This document shows positions 30,501-37,549 of a stretch of DNA of 64,000 nucleotides, one piece after another. Position numbers and translations under genes: made by a program. The stretch's first letter is position 1. Each line of letters begins with the position of its first letter. Source of the stretch: Leptospira fainei serovar Hurstbridge str. BUT 6 (GTDB taxonomy: Bacteria > Spirochaetota > Leptospiria > Leptospirales > Leptospiraceae); NCBI RefSeq assembly GCF_000306235.2, contig NZ_AKWZ02000006.1:1-64000 (forward strand), given 5' to 3'. Below the pieces are notes generated by a model. It worked only from the letters and a program-made list of their open reading frames with translations. It was not told where the DNA came from and did no database searches.

Positions 30501-30579
30501 GATCCGAACCGAGACTCCCCGAGTTGTTTCCGATTTTTGAGACTGGGACTTTTAATCCGGCGATTTCAACGGCTTCCAT
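27547..30579 (-). CDS. midasin-like protein: two AAA modules plus C-terminal VWA-like domain
   Basis: A 1010-residue protein. AAA module 1 (about 30-300) has Walker A GDAGVGKN (54-61, Asn in place of Ser/Thr), Walker B FVADEMNLCP (about 120), FIGTQNP and GRKPLPFDITRYY; these follow the wording of dynein-related AAA_5/midasin modules. Module 2 (about 340-520) keeps GWVDGPLTKGIREGGNILITNLEAAG and SRAFRNRFTSILF but has lost Walker A and the DE pair, so it is probably structural. A Gly-rich linker (QGEPAGGGGAWG) follows. The C-terminal domain (about 806-1010) resembles a VWA domain but lacks DxSxS; it reads FLVSKARR, and ILVMISDFRG supplies the later Asp. I choose the ATG at 30579; the frame opens 20 codons earlier. 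smpB and der follow. Confidence 0.85.
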   Translation of the reverse strand: MEAVEIAGLKVPVSKIGNNSGSLGSDLVETDSTVRNLQNILYPLLEGRPVLLIGDAGVGKNALIYYINHKRNHPTARFSFNEDTLPEDLIGSYRLLLDGKGFAWADGPLTSAVRSGASFVADEMNLCPPHIIKRFSTVYESNYLELIEGNGARINASNGFNFIGTQNPSEGFEGRKPLPFDITRYYSVVYVDPHSPDEILFILGKLYPGIGSELLKSCIRISLETETRVVSGAIGKGDLEKYHFNIRNLKKLCNRILGLKADSPELRFRELWNFYIEPFRKNEDRQAQIELILKETGLTSIPQLPEPKFEIHKGFLYCNDKRIPVLDEPKAKEILTSIPLPLKLREFAERVYTAVEFKENVLIEYSEEQDPQLILPLFTEANGRPLETVHLCKGIHTSDIIGALKPTTGSEVGWVDGPLTKGIREGGNILITNLEAAGAELVEKLNMLTDDARSLVLPPESGETIPVELKEDSRVFAMKLYRKTKSTPTISRAFRNRFTSILFPDLEDTETLKEILSFYLPEGDLIDKMADFHSKIKDLSKKRTIGSANLMPYTFGLSNLLQWKDHIHRYADKKAGKEGLREVALRGGKIAYSNQISDPGERKELERILEFQLSGVEIVSEFFKELEDKKKKTLTPSSAIEKSRWWDPELHKREPLTGKAKLLNSGGELRKGLEINTPPTGGSVKEGADAWYGQETRGNMGQGEPAGGGGAWGFRTEELYKAFLAKRRILWEYTVQANLKEFKEVFGRSLEEVELNLDRLFDPEIDINRMYRSEGNRIDTRKYISFLSGKGDSKVFDKTTIDKDEEKLKGVEVAFLVSKARRIFNFEYAVATLSAMLSSAHILDEHDVNFSVTAYSDRLNRKDRIDLVEIKRIEEPYDAKKEEEMFDSLRSDWQGDSIEEYQLLEKIESYFSPEAQTRILVMISDFRGQRGKSEIEQEIQSRDNRRLKAEILKHSNKNYVFLGVGLGRRYIAEHIFPDSIQITSENFYNMPNLIGAELGRIILTHHSTRN

Positions 30580-30599
30580 GGCTCCAAAATGAAGGAGCC
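30580..30599 (-). other. hairpin abutting the midasin-like start codon
   Basis: On the minus strand GGCTCC (30599-30594), an 8-base loop and GGAGCC (30585-30580) form a perfect 6-bp stem that ends directly at the ATG. The stem includes the only GGAG, so it could hide the ribosome site. If translation began at the upstream in-frame start instead, the hairpin would be inside the coding sequence. Confidence 0.35.
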
Positions 30600-30739
30600 G
30601 GATCAAGAGGCAATCCGAATTCCCGAGTGAGACTAGCAAGTATTGGTTGGGATTGCCAACCGTTAGGGCCGAAAAATTTTCCGATCACTGATCGAATTTC
30701 CGTTTGTTACCCAAACCGCTTACCGAGTACCGTTCACTT

Positions 30740-31858
30740 ATGAGCCAGTCGACACTCGAATACGCCCTCGCAAATAGAATTCGCGGTTTAAATTCCTCCG
30801 CTATTCGGAAGGCCTTTGAACTTGCAGGTACCTTAAAAGATCCGATCAATTTATCCATCGGACAACCCCACTTCCCTTGTCCTGAGAATATCATCGAAGC
30901 GGGAGTAAAGGCGCTCCGGGAGGGAAAAACCGCATATACTCTAACGGCAGGCATACCGCAGCTAAGAGAGGCGCTTTCGCTTAAATACAGAAAAGAGAAC
31001 TCGATACCTTATGCGACGCCCGAAAGAGTTTTAGTAACCTCAGGAATCAGCTCTGCTTTTTTATTATTATTTAACGCACTGTTAAACGAAGGAGACGAAT
31101 GCTTGGTCGTTTCGCCGTATTTCTTAATGTATCCGGAATACATTAAGATTTACGGGGGCAAGATGCATACGATTTCCGAAAATTTCAAGCCCGGCGACTT
31201 GGCTCAGTTTCGTGATAAAAGATTGAAGATAATCATCTTCTCATCCCCCTCCAACCCGACAGGAACGATTCTAAACAAAGAGCAACTAACGTCTTTAGCC
31301 GACTTGGCGGAGCGAACGGGAGCTTATTTGATTTCGGACGAAATTTACGAAAAATTCGATTATGATAAGCAATTCCACTCCGTAGGTTCCTTTTACGAAA
31401 AAGCGATAACATTATCGGGATTTTCGAAAACCTATAGCATGACGGGTCTTAGGTTAGCATCCATTTTAGCGCCTGAACCGATCATCAAGGCTCTAACTAC
31501 TTTGCAGCAATACACTTTAGTATGCGCGCCTTCCGTCACACAATGGATGGGAATCGAAGCGCTAAAAACCGACATGAGTTCCTACATTGCCGATTATCGT
31601 GAAAAACGCGATTTCGTTTATGAGAATCTGAAGGATTTTTATGAAGTAAAAAAAAGCCAAGGCGCCTTTTACTTCTTTTTAAAAATCAAAGATCGAGACG
31701 AGGACTTCATCGGACGAGCGGTAAAAGAGAAAGGCCTCATCCTGGTACCAGGTTATATTTTCGTCGATTCTCCGAATTATATTCGGATCAGTTTCGCATC
31801 GGAATGGGATAATTTAAAGAGAGGCGTAACGGCCCTTAGAGAATTGGCAGTGGCATAA
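30740..31858 (+). CDS. class I/II PLP-dependent aminotransferase
   Basis: A fold-type I aminotransferase of the aspartate/aromatic group. It has LSIGQPHFPCPENI (substrate-binding N-terminal part), TSGISSAFLLLFNALLNEGDE, SSPSNPTGTIL with the conserved Asn, ISDEIYEKFDYD with the PLP-binding Asp and Tyr, SGFSKTYSMTGLRLA with the Schiff-base Lys (about 227), and YIRISFAS with the carboxylate-binding Arg. The amino donor cannot be read from sequence. The ATG at 30740 is used; an in-frame TTG at 30704 is also possible. It is divergent from the midasin-like gene and precedes a prepilin peptidase and pdxH, which supplies its PLP cofactor. Confidence 0.9.
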   Translation: MSQSTLEYALANRIRGLNSSAIRKAFELAGTLKDPINLSIGQPHFPCPENIIEAGVKALREGKTAYTLTAGIPQLREALSLKYRKENSIPYATPERVLVTSGISSAFLLLFNALLNEGDECLVVSPYFLMYPEYIKIYGGKMHTISENFKPGDLAQFRDKRLKIIIFSSPSNPTGTILNKEQLTSLADLAERTGAYLISDEIYEKFDYDKQFHSVGSFYEKAITLSGFSKTYSMTGLRLASILAPEPIIKALTTLQQYTLVCAPSVTQWMGIEALKTDMSSYIADYREKRDFVYENLKDFYEVKKSQGAFYFFLKIKDRDEDFIGRAVKEKGLILVPGYIFVDSPNYIRISFASEWDNLKRGVTALRELAVA

Positions 31859-31865
31859 ATAGAGA

Positions 31866-32732
31866 TTGGATCAGCATTTCAATTTTGGATCCGAAATTCC
31901 CGGTTTGATTCCGATGATTTGGATCGGCGGATTTTTAATCTCGATTTCTCTCGGGAGTTTTTACTCGACCCTTGCGTATAGAATCCTACGTTTCTTTTAC
32001 GGTCACGAACGAAAATCGGGAACATTCGCCCAAAGGTTACTTCGTTTATTAACGGAACCGTCCGCTTGCGAATCCTGCGGGACCAAAATCAAGGGTTTGG
32101 CATTGGTACCGGTTTTTGGATACTGGTTGGCGGGAAAAAAATGCGAGGTCTGCGGAGCAAAGATAAACCCTCTTTATGCCTTCTGCGAAGCGGGTTTCGG
32201 CTTGGCATTCTCCCTGGCTTTTTTTCTTTCCGGAAAATTCCTCGCATCATTAGTGTTTGTCGTTCTTTGCGGCCATCTGCTTGTGTCCGCGACGACGGAT
32301 TGGAAAAAGTTTTCTTTGGATTACGAAAATCTTCCGTTTATTGTCGGCTTGGGAATTTTGCTAAACTTTCTAACCGACGGGAGTTTGCCGACTAAACTAG
32401 ACGCGATCGTATTCGGGTGCTTTTTAGGAGTCTTCTTCGTCATCCATTTTCTGTTTCCGCAAGGCATGGGGTTTGCGGATGCGATCTTTGCCCCCTCCTT
32501 CGCACTTCTTTCGGGCCATCCGTGGTGGATTCTTTTCATAAATTCCTCTTACGTTCTTGCCCTTGCTATCACCATAGGAACGAGAAAAAAGGGGCAAAGT
32601 TTGAGAGGAGTTCCCATCCCGATGGGGGTTTATTTTTCCGCTTCTCTGGCATTGACATTTTTAGCTAAATTTGCCTGGAACTCCGGATTGCTTTCCGAGA
32701 CGGGTGTAAGATTCTTTCCTTACGGGGAATAA
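31866..32732 (+). CDS. type IV prepilin peptidase-like membrane protease
   Basis: An aspartic protease of the A24 family that cleaves and, in bifunctional members, methylates prepilins. Two CxxC pairs (CESCGTKI and CEVCGAKI) form the zinc-binding cytoplasmic loop, followed by a membrane domain. The first catalytic Asp lies in TTDWKKFSLDYENLP and the second in GMGFADAIFAP, corresponding to the GxGD-type motif with one extra residue. The protein starts with TTG at 31866 (agaga just upstream) or possibly ATG at 31914. It has seven or eight hydrophobic segments over 288 residues. No pilin genes are in this window, so the targets are elsewhere. Confidence 0.85.
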   Translation: MDQHFNFGSEIPGLIPMIWIGGFLISISLGSFYSTLAYRILRFFYGHERKSGTFAQRLLRLLTEPSACESCGTKIKGLALVPVFGYWLAGKKCEVCGAKINPLYAFCEAGFGLAFSLAFFLSGKFLASLVFVVLCGHLLVSATTDWKKFSLDYENLPFIVGLGILLNFLTDGSLPTKLDAIVFGCFLGVFFVIHFLFPQGMGFADAIFAPSFALLSGHPWWILFINSSYVLALAITIGTRKKGQSLRGVPIPMGVYFSASLALTFLAKFAWNSGLLSETGVRFFPYGE

Positions 32733-32739
32733 TGAACGT

Positions 32740-33381
32740 ATGACTAAGAATATCGGCGATTTACGAAGCGAGTATGCGAAAGCGGAACTGGACGAATCTC
32801 AAGTCGGAAAAAACCCCGTAGATTTTTTTTCCCGTTGGTTCGAAGAGGCGCTGCATTCGGAAGTAAAAGAACCGAATGCAATGACTTTGGCGACTGTCGA
32901 CGATAAGAATCTTCCCAATGCTCGAATCGTTTTACTCAAAGAAATTTCAAACGGAAGATTTCAATTCTTTACGAATTATTCCAGCCGAAAGGGCGAAGAA
33001 TTGGAAAAGCATCCGATCGCTTGCCTTGTTTTCTTTTGGGCGGAATTAGAGCGCCAGGTTCGTATTCGCGGAAATATCACAAAAGTTTCCAGAGAAGTTT
33101 CCGAGAACTATTTTAGGACCAGACCGTTTGCAAGTCAAATCGGAGCTCTCGCCTCGGACCAAAGTAAACCCGTATCCAATCGAACCGAACTTGAAAAAAA
33201 ATATAATGAATTACTAATACATTACGAAGGCAAGGAAGTCCCTCTGCCTCCGACTTGGGGGGGGTACGAATTGACCCCGACCGAATTCGAATTTTGGCAG
33301 GGGCGGAGAAGCAGATTACACGATCGAGTGCAATTCATACTTCGCGGAGATAATTGGGAAAGGCAAAGATTGCAGCCTTAG
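32740..33381 (+). CDS. pdxH: pyridoxamine 5'-phosphate oxidase PdxH
   Basis: PdxH oxidises pyridoxine or pyridoxamine 5'-phosphate to PLP with FMN. Seen: MTLATVDDKNLPNARIVLLKE, FFTNYSSRKGEEL, VRIRGNITKVS, RPFASQIGALASDQS, WGGYELTPTEFEFWQGRRSRLHDR (the C-terminal FMN/substrate region). Length 213 is typical. It is seven bases after the prepilin peptidase and convergent with ribBA, whose pathway supplies its FMN cofactor. Confidence 0.95.
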   Translation: MTKNIGDLRSEYAKAELDESQVGKNPVDFFSRWFEEALHSEVKEPNAMTLATVDDKNLPNARIVLLKEISNGRFQFFTNYSSRKGEELEKHPIACLVFFWAELERQVRIRGNITKVSREVSENYFRTRPFASQIGALASDQSKPVSNRTELEKKYNELLIHYEGKEVPLPPTWGGYELTPTEFEFWQGRRSRLHDRVQFILRGDNWERQRLQP

Positions 33382-33396
33382 CTTGCCGACCTGCTT

Positions 33397-34602
33397 TTAG
33401 TTCAGTCCTAAAAGGTGTCCCATCTTCATTTTTTTCGTAAAAAGATAATGATGATTATTTCCGGTCGGTTTGATTTCTATCGGAATACGATCTACGACTT
33501 CCAAACCGTATCCTTCGAGACCGACGATCTTACGCGGATTGTTGGTCAGCAGCCTCATCTTTTCAATTCCGATATCTTTCAGAATTTGAGCGCCGACTCC
33601 GTATTCTCGCAGATCGGGAGCAAAACCTAATTTCTCATTCGCTTCCACCGTATCCAGACCTTCGTCCTGCATGTTATAGGCTTTGAGTTTATTAATCAGT
33701 CCGATTCCGCGACCTTCCTGACGCATATATAAAAGGATCCCTTTTCCTTCCTGCGCAATCATCGATAGGGCCGAATGCAATTGAGGACCGCAATCGCATC
33801 TTCCGCTCCCGAAGATATCACCCGTTAGACATTCAGAATGTACCCTTACCATGACTGGATCATTCTTATCTATATTTCCCTTAATTAAAGCCACATGAAC
33901 CTTATCGTCGATTAAGGTTGAATACGCACGAATTCTAAAATCGCCGTATTCGGTCGGAAGAGTGGTTTCTACTTCAAGTCGAATTAGATTTTCCGTTTTT
34001 CTTCGATAACGAATCAAATCTTCGATCGTATAAATATTTAAACCGTGTTTGGTTGCAAAGATTTCCAGATCCGGCAATCGAGCCATGCTTCCGTCATCGT
34101 TCATAATTTCGCAAATTACGCCTGCAGGGTAAAGGCCTGCGAGTTTACACAAATCGACGGAGGCTTCGGTATGACCTGCTCTTCGCAGAACTCCACCGGA
34201 GACTGCTTGTAATGGAAAAAGGTGACCCGGTTTCATTAAATCGCCGGGAGTCGTTTTTGGATCGATAAGAACTTGAATCGTGGTCGCTCTATCTTGAGCG
34301 GAAATTCCGGTCGTCGTTCCTTCTCGCGCATCGACGGAAACGGTGAATGCCGTCCCATGTTTGTCTCCGAGGGAATGGTCGTCGACCATCCGATTCAGAC
34401 CGAGCAGACGAAGGCGATCTCCTTCCATCGGAAAACAAATCAATCCTCGCCCGTATGTGGCCATGAAATTGACCTTATCTTTGTCCGTAAACTGTGCTGC
34501 GCAGACGAGATCCCCTTCATTTTCACGATCCTCTGAATCCACGAGAATGATCATTTTTCCGGATTTTATGTCTTCGATTGCTTGTTCGATGGGTCCGATC
34601 AT
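33397..34602 (-). CDS. ribBA: bifunctional DHBP synthase / GTP cyclohydrolase II
   Basis: The N-terminal half (about 1-200) makes 3,4-dihydroxy-2-butanone 4-phosphate from ribulose 5-phosphate. The C-terminal half opens GTP, so both entry substrates of riboflavin synthesis come from one protein. Domain 1 shows [23 protein letters not shown] and [12 protein letters not shown]; domain 2 shows [18 protein letters not shown] (zinc Cys) and RQEGRGIGL (catalytic Arg). The 401-residue length is normal. GAGGTGGAAG precedes the ATG. No FMN riboswitch is apparent in the 141-bp gap that separates it from ribE. Confidence 0.96.
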   Translation of the reverse strand: MIGPIEQAIEDIKSGKMIILVDSEDRENEGDLVCAAQFTDKDKVNFMATYGRGLICFPMEGDRLRLLGLNRMVDDHSLGDKHGTAFTVSVDAREGTTTGISAQDRATTIQVLIDPKTTPGDLMKPGHLFPLQAVSGGVLRRAGHTEASVDLCKLAGLYPAGVICEIMNDDGSMARLPDLEIFATKHGLNIYTIEDLIRYRRKTENLIRLEVETTLPTEYGDFRIRAYSTLIDDKVHVALIKGNIDKNDPVMVRVHSECLTGDIFGSGRCDCGPQLHSALSMIAQEGKGILLYMRQEGRGIGLINKLKAYNMQDEGLDTVEANEKLGFAPDLREYGVGAQILKDIGIEKMRLLTNNPRKIVGLEGYGLEVVDRIPIEIKPTGNNHHYLFTKKMKMGHLLGLN

Positions 34603-34743
34603 AATTTAACTTCCACCTCATTTATTCGACTGGATTTTTACCAATCATAAATCCTAAACGGAACGAAAAACACTAAATCCGGTTTGGATACCCAACAACC
34701 GGCGTTCAACGGTAACCTCACTCGGTCGGCGGATGATATTCGC

Positions 34744-35355
34744 CTATTTCTGCTCCGATTTCAGTAACTGTTCCAAATACCTCGCGACCAGATCGATTTC
34801 TAAATTCACCGAGGCGCCGATTTTCCAAGAGACACCCGCATTCGTTTTGGTCAGGGTTTCCGGAATTAAGACCAATTCCAGTTCACCCGGCCTTGAATCC
34901 ACGATCGTGAGGGAGATTCCGTCGACGGTAATACTTCCGCGTACCGCGAAATATTTAGTGAGCGAAGGATCATGAGAGATCAAATATCGACGGACTTTGC
35001 CTCCGTCCCGATCTTCCGCCAAGGTGATTTTTCCGACTGCATCCACATGGCCCGTTACAAAATGACCGCCCATTCTTGTATGAGGTTGCACGGATCTTTC
35101 AAGATTCACTTTAGTCCCGTTCCGAAAGTCGCCGAAATTCGTAAGTTCAAGAGTTCGATAAGAAGAATAAAATTCAAACGTATTTCCTTGATCCTGAAAG
35201 GACGTCACCGTATGACAAGCGCCGTTAACTGAAATCGAATCGCCCAGCTTTAGATCCGGATCCTGCCAGTTCACTTTGAGGGAGAATATTTTACCTTCTC
35301 CGGTATCCCTAATACTCTGAACTTCGCCGGTCGTTTCGATCAATCCTGTGAACAT
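34744..35355 (-). CDS. ribE: riboflavin synthase alpha chain
   Basis: It dismutates two 6,7-dimethyl-8-ribityllumazine molecules into riboflavin and the pyrimidine. The start [15 protein letters not shown] is the family's almost invariant N-terminus, so I take the ATG at 35355. Two lumazine-binding repeats follow ([14 protein letters not shown] in the first, [11 protein letters not shown] and [10 protein letters not shown] in the second). Length 203 residues. It overlaps the end of ribD by 16 bp. The lumazine synthase gene (ribH) is not in this window. Confidence 0.95.
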   Translation of the reverse strand: MFTGLIETTGEVQSIRDTGEGKIFSLKVNWQDPDLKLGDSISVNGACHTVTSFQDQGNTFEFYSSYRTLELTNFGDFRNGTKVNLERSVQPHTRMGGHFVTGHVDAVGKITLAEDRDGGKVRRYLISHDPSLTKYFAVRGSITVDGISLTIVDSRPGELELVLIPETLTKTNAGVSWKIGASVNLEIDLVARYLEQLLKSEQK

Positions 35356-36614
35356 GCGGTATAAACCTCCCATTTATCGGAGTCAATATCTCTTTCGAAT
35401 TCTAGAATCAGATTCTTGCCCCAATCTGGCGAATCGCCCTTCTCCAATGTAACTGTCCTCGATTGAATTCGTAAAATAGAATCCGAATTTTCCATTTCCT
35501 TTGAAAATTCCCGGTAAAGTAAATTTCCGCCCTCAATCAAAGCTGTATTAATTCCCCAATCGCCCAGGTCGTTTAATGTTTGTATTGCAAAGGATTTGGA
35601 AGAATATCTCTTTACCTTGCCGTCGGACAGCTTTTCGATACGCGACAACAGATTCTTCGAATATTCTTTCTCATCGTCTAAGAAAAAAGCGGTGTTTCTT
35701 TTTTCCTGAATACGGTTCAGTTCTTCCTGAACCGTAAGAAATTCGGGAGCTAGTTTAATTTCTGCAGGAAGAAAAAAAACTCGAAGCGGTTGATAAAAAT
35801 TTTCCATCTCTCTATGAATCCGCCTAACGTCCGGATCAAGAGTTTGACGAAGGATTTCCGAAATGAGGCCCGAAAATCCTTTCTTTCTTGCGGCAGAATC
35901 CGGAGAAAGTTCCAGTTCTTGCAGTTTTTTTAAAGCTGCCGAATCGCCCTTCGGAGAACGAAAATTCAATTTGGGAGAATCGACTTGGATCGTCCTCGGT
36001 CCTACGAGAATCGCATCCATCTTAGATCTTAAATAAGATAGAAAGAAATCGGATATCTGCGAGGAAATTTTCTCTCTGAAGTCTCCTCCTGAAGAATAAA
36101 ATCCCTCACGGCTTACCGAGGACTTCAGTAGAAACGCGGGTCTTCCTTTTTGGATTCTTTCCGAAAACCCGAAAAGGAAACAGGAAGCTATTTCCGCTAA
36201 TTCGGAATTCTGAATGACTTGGATTCCCGCTCTTTCGAGTTCATATAAACTGCCTCGTTTCCGAACCAAAGGATTCGGATCTTTCCAACCGTAAATCAAT
36301 GCGAGCGGCTTCTCCCCTAAAAGTAGATCTAGACAAGGAGGAGTTTTTCCAAAATGAGAACAAGGTTCCAAAGTCACATATACTTTATGCGGCGGCAAGG
36401 GTCCCGTTTTGTATTTTTCACGCAAGCTTAGATAAGCTGCGCGCTCGGCGTGATTTCCGCCGGTGACCTGAGTCCTGCCGGTTGCGAGAATCTTACCGGT
36501 CGATACTTCGGTTAGCACACAGGCCACGGGAGGATTTGGAGAAGAATATCCTATGGATAAAAAGGATAGGCGGAGGAGTTCCTCCCGAATTTCTTTCGGG
36601 AGGTTCGAGTTCAA
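35340..36614 (-). CDS. ribD: RibD: pyrimidine deaminase/reductase with extra insertion
   Basis: It deaminates and reduces the GTP-derived pyrimidine of riboflavin synthesis. The N-terminal deaminase has the zinc site NHAERAAY and [15 protein letters not shown]. The reductase domain has [18 protein letters not shown] and ends with [13 protein letters not shown]. At 424 residues it is about 50 longer than usual. The surplus lies between [10 protein letters not shown] and QPLRVFFLP (about residues 218-270), a helical charged insertion where other RibD proteins have only a few residues. The start is TTG at 36614, overlapping the secF stop codon (TTGA), so it is translationally coupled to secF. 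Confidence 0.92.
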   Translation of the reverse strand: MNSNLPKEIREELLRLSFLSIGYSSPNPPVACVLTEVSTGKILATGRTQVTGGNHAERAAYLSLREKYKTGPLPPHKVYVTLEPCSHFGKTPPCLDLLLGEKPLALIYGWKDPNPLVRKRGSLYELERAGIQVIQNSELAEIASCFLFGFSERIQKGRPAFLLKSSVSREGFYSSGGDFREKISSQISDFFLSYLRSKMDAILVGPRTIQVDSPKLNFRSPKGDSAALKKLQELELSPDSAARKKGFSGLISEILRQTLDPDVRRIHREMENFYQPLRVFFLPAEIKLAPEFLTVQEELNRIQEKRNTAFFLDDEKEYSKNLLSRIEKLSDGKVKRYSSKSFAIQTLNDLGDWGINTALIEGGNLLYREFSKEMENSDSILRIQSRTVTLEKGDSPDWGKNLILEFERDIDSDKWEVYTACSQD

Positions 36615-37549
36615 TGTCTTTTAAGCCTATTATAGATCGAATCGTAGATGTCGATCAGCGGAGCCGCGATAAAAATCGAAGAGAACGTTCCGAGGATGAT
36701 TCCGAACGTCAAAACGTATGCAAAATCATAAAGCTCGACCGCTCCGCCTATAATGATCGCCACTACTGAAATCAACGTAGCAAAGGACGTATTAATCGTC
36801 CTGCTTAAGGTCTGATTGATGGAAATATTAATCACGTTTGAGAAGACGTCCTTCATATTACCGGCGTTCTCGCGAATCCTGTCAAAGACTACGATCGTAT
36901 CGTTGATGGAATATCCGAGCAAGGTCAAGAGCGCGGCAATGATAGGAACGCTCGGTTTGATTTGAAAAAATCCGATAAAGGCGATCGTAATAATCAAATC
37001 GTGAATCAATGCGAGACTTGCACCCAACGCAAACTTGAATTGAAAACGAAAACTTAGATATCCTAGGATTATCAAGAGGGTCAAGCCTAGTAACGTAATC
37101 CCGGTGGTCGTCAATTCCGCTCCCACCACTGATCCCACTTGGTTTGCGGATAGGATCGACTTCTTGTCTAATTTGAAATCTTCCGTTAAAAGACCGATCA
37201 ACGCATCGATTGCCGAAATCTGTTTCGCTTCGGGAGTCAACGCGCCTTTTCTTTGTAGATAAAGTTCCTTAATTCTGTCCGCAGACCCTAAACCGATATC
37301 GATTTGATAATGGTTCTTCTCTTTATCCATGTGAACTAACACGGCTTCTAATCCTTTGGCGGAAAAATACTCCTCCAAAGTCTTGCGTTCCACGGATTTA
37401 TTAAACTCTACGACAGTTCTCAAACCGCCGTCAAAGTCCAAGGAAGTGGCAAAGCCCCCGTATTTTCCGAACGTGACTCCAAAGCCGATAATGATTAAAA
37501 TCGTAGAAACGGTGATAGATACGTATTTGTACTTTATAAAATCAAACAT
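36611..37549 (-). CDS. secF: protein translocase subunit SecF
   Basis: SecF, with SecD, uses the proton motive force to pull secreted proteins out of the SecYEG channel. It has six membrane helices with a periplasmic domain after the first. Seen: GVTFGKYGGFATSLDFDGG with the P1-like loop, LTLLGYSINDTIVVFDRIREN (helix 4/5 family signature) and NTSFATLISVVAIIIGG. Length 312 is normal. It overlaps secD by 8 bp. Confidence 0.95.
   Translation of the reverse strand: MFDFIKYKYVSITVSTILIIIGFGVTFGKYGGFATSLDFDGGLRTVVEFNKSVERKTLEEYFSAKGLEAVLVHMDKEKNHYQIDIGLGSADRIKELYLQRKGALTPEAKQISAIDALIGLLTEDFKLDKKSILSANQVGSVVGAELTTTGITLLGLTLLIILGYLSFRFQFKFALGASLALIHDLIITIAFIGFFQIKPSVPIIAALLTLLGYSINDTIVVFDRIRENAGNMKDVFSNVINISINQTLSRTINTSFATLISVVAIIIGGAVELYDFAYVLTFGIILGTFSSIFIAAPLIDIYDSIYNRLKRH

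Noticed and set aside
34603..34743. FMN riboswitch upstream of ribBA
   Set aside because: I see no conserved RFN-type sequence blocks; the gap is short and unstructured by eye.
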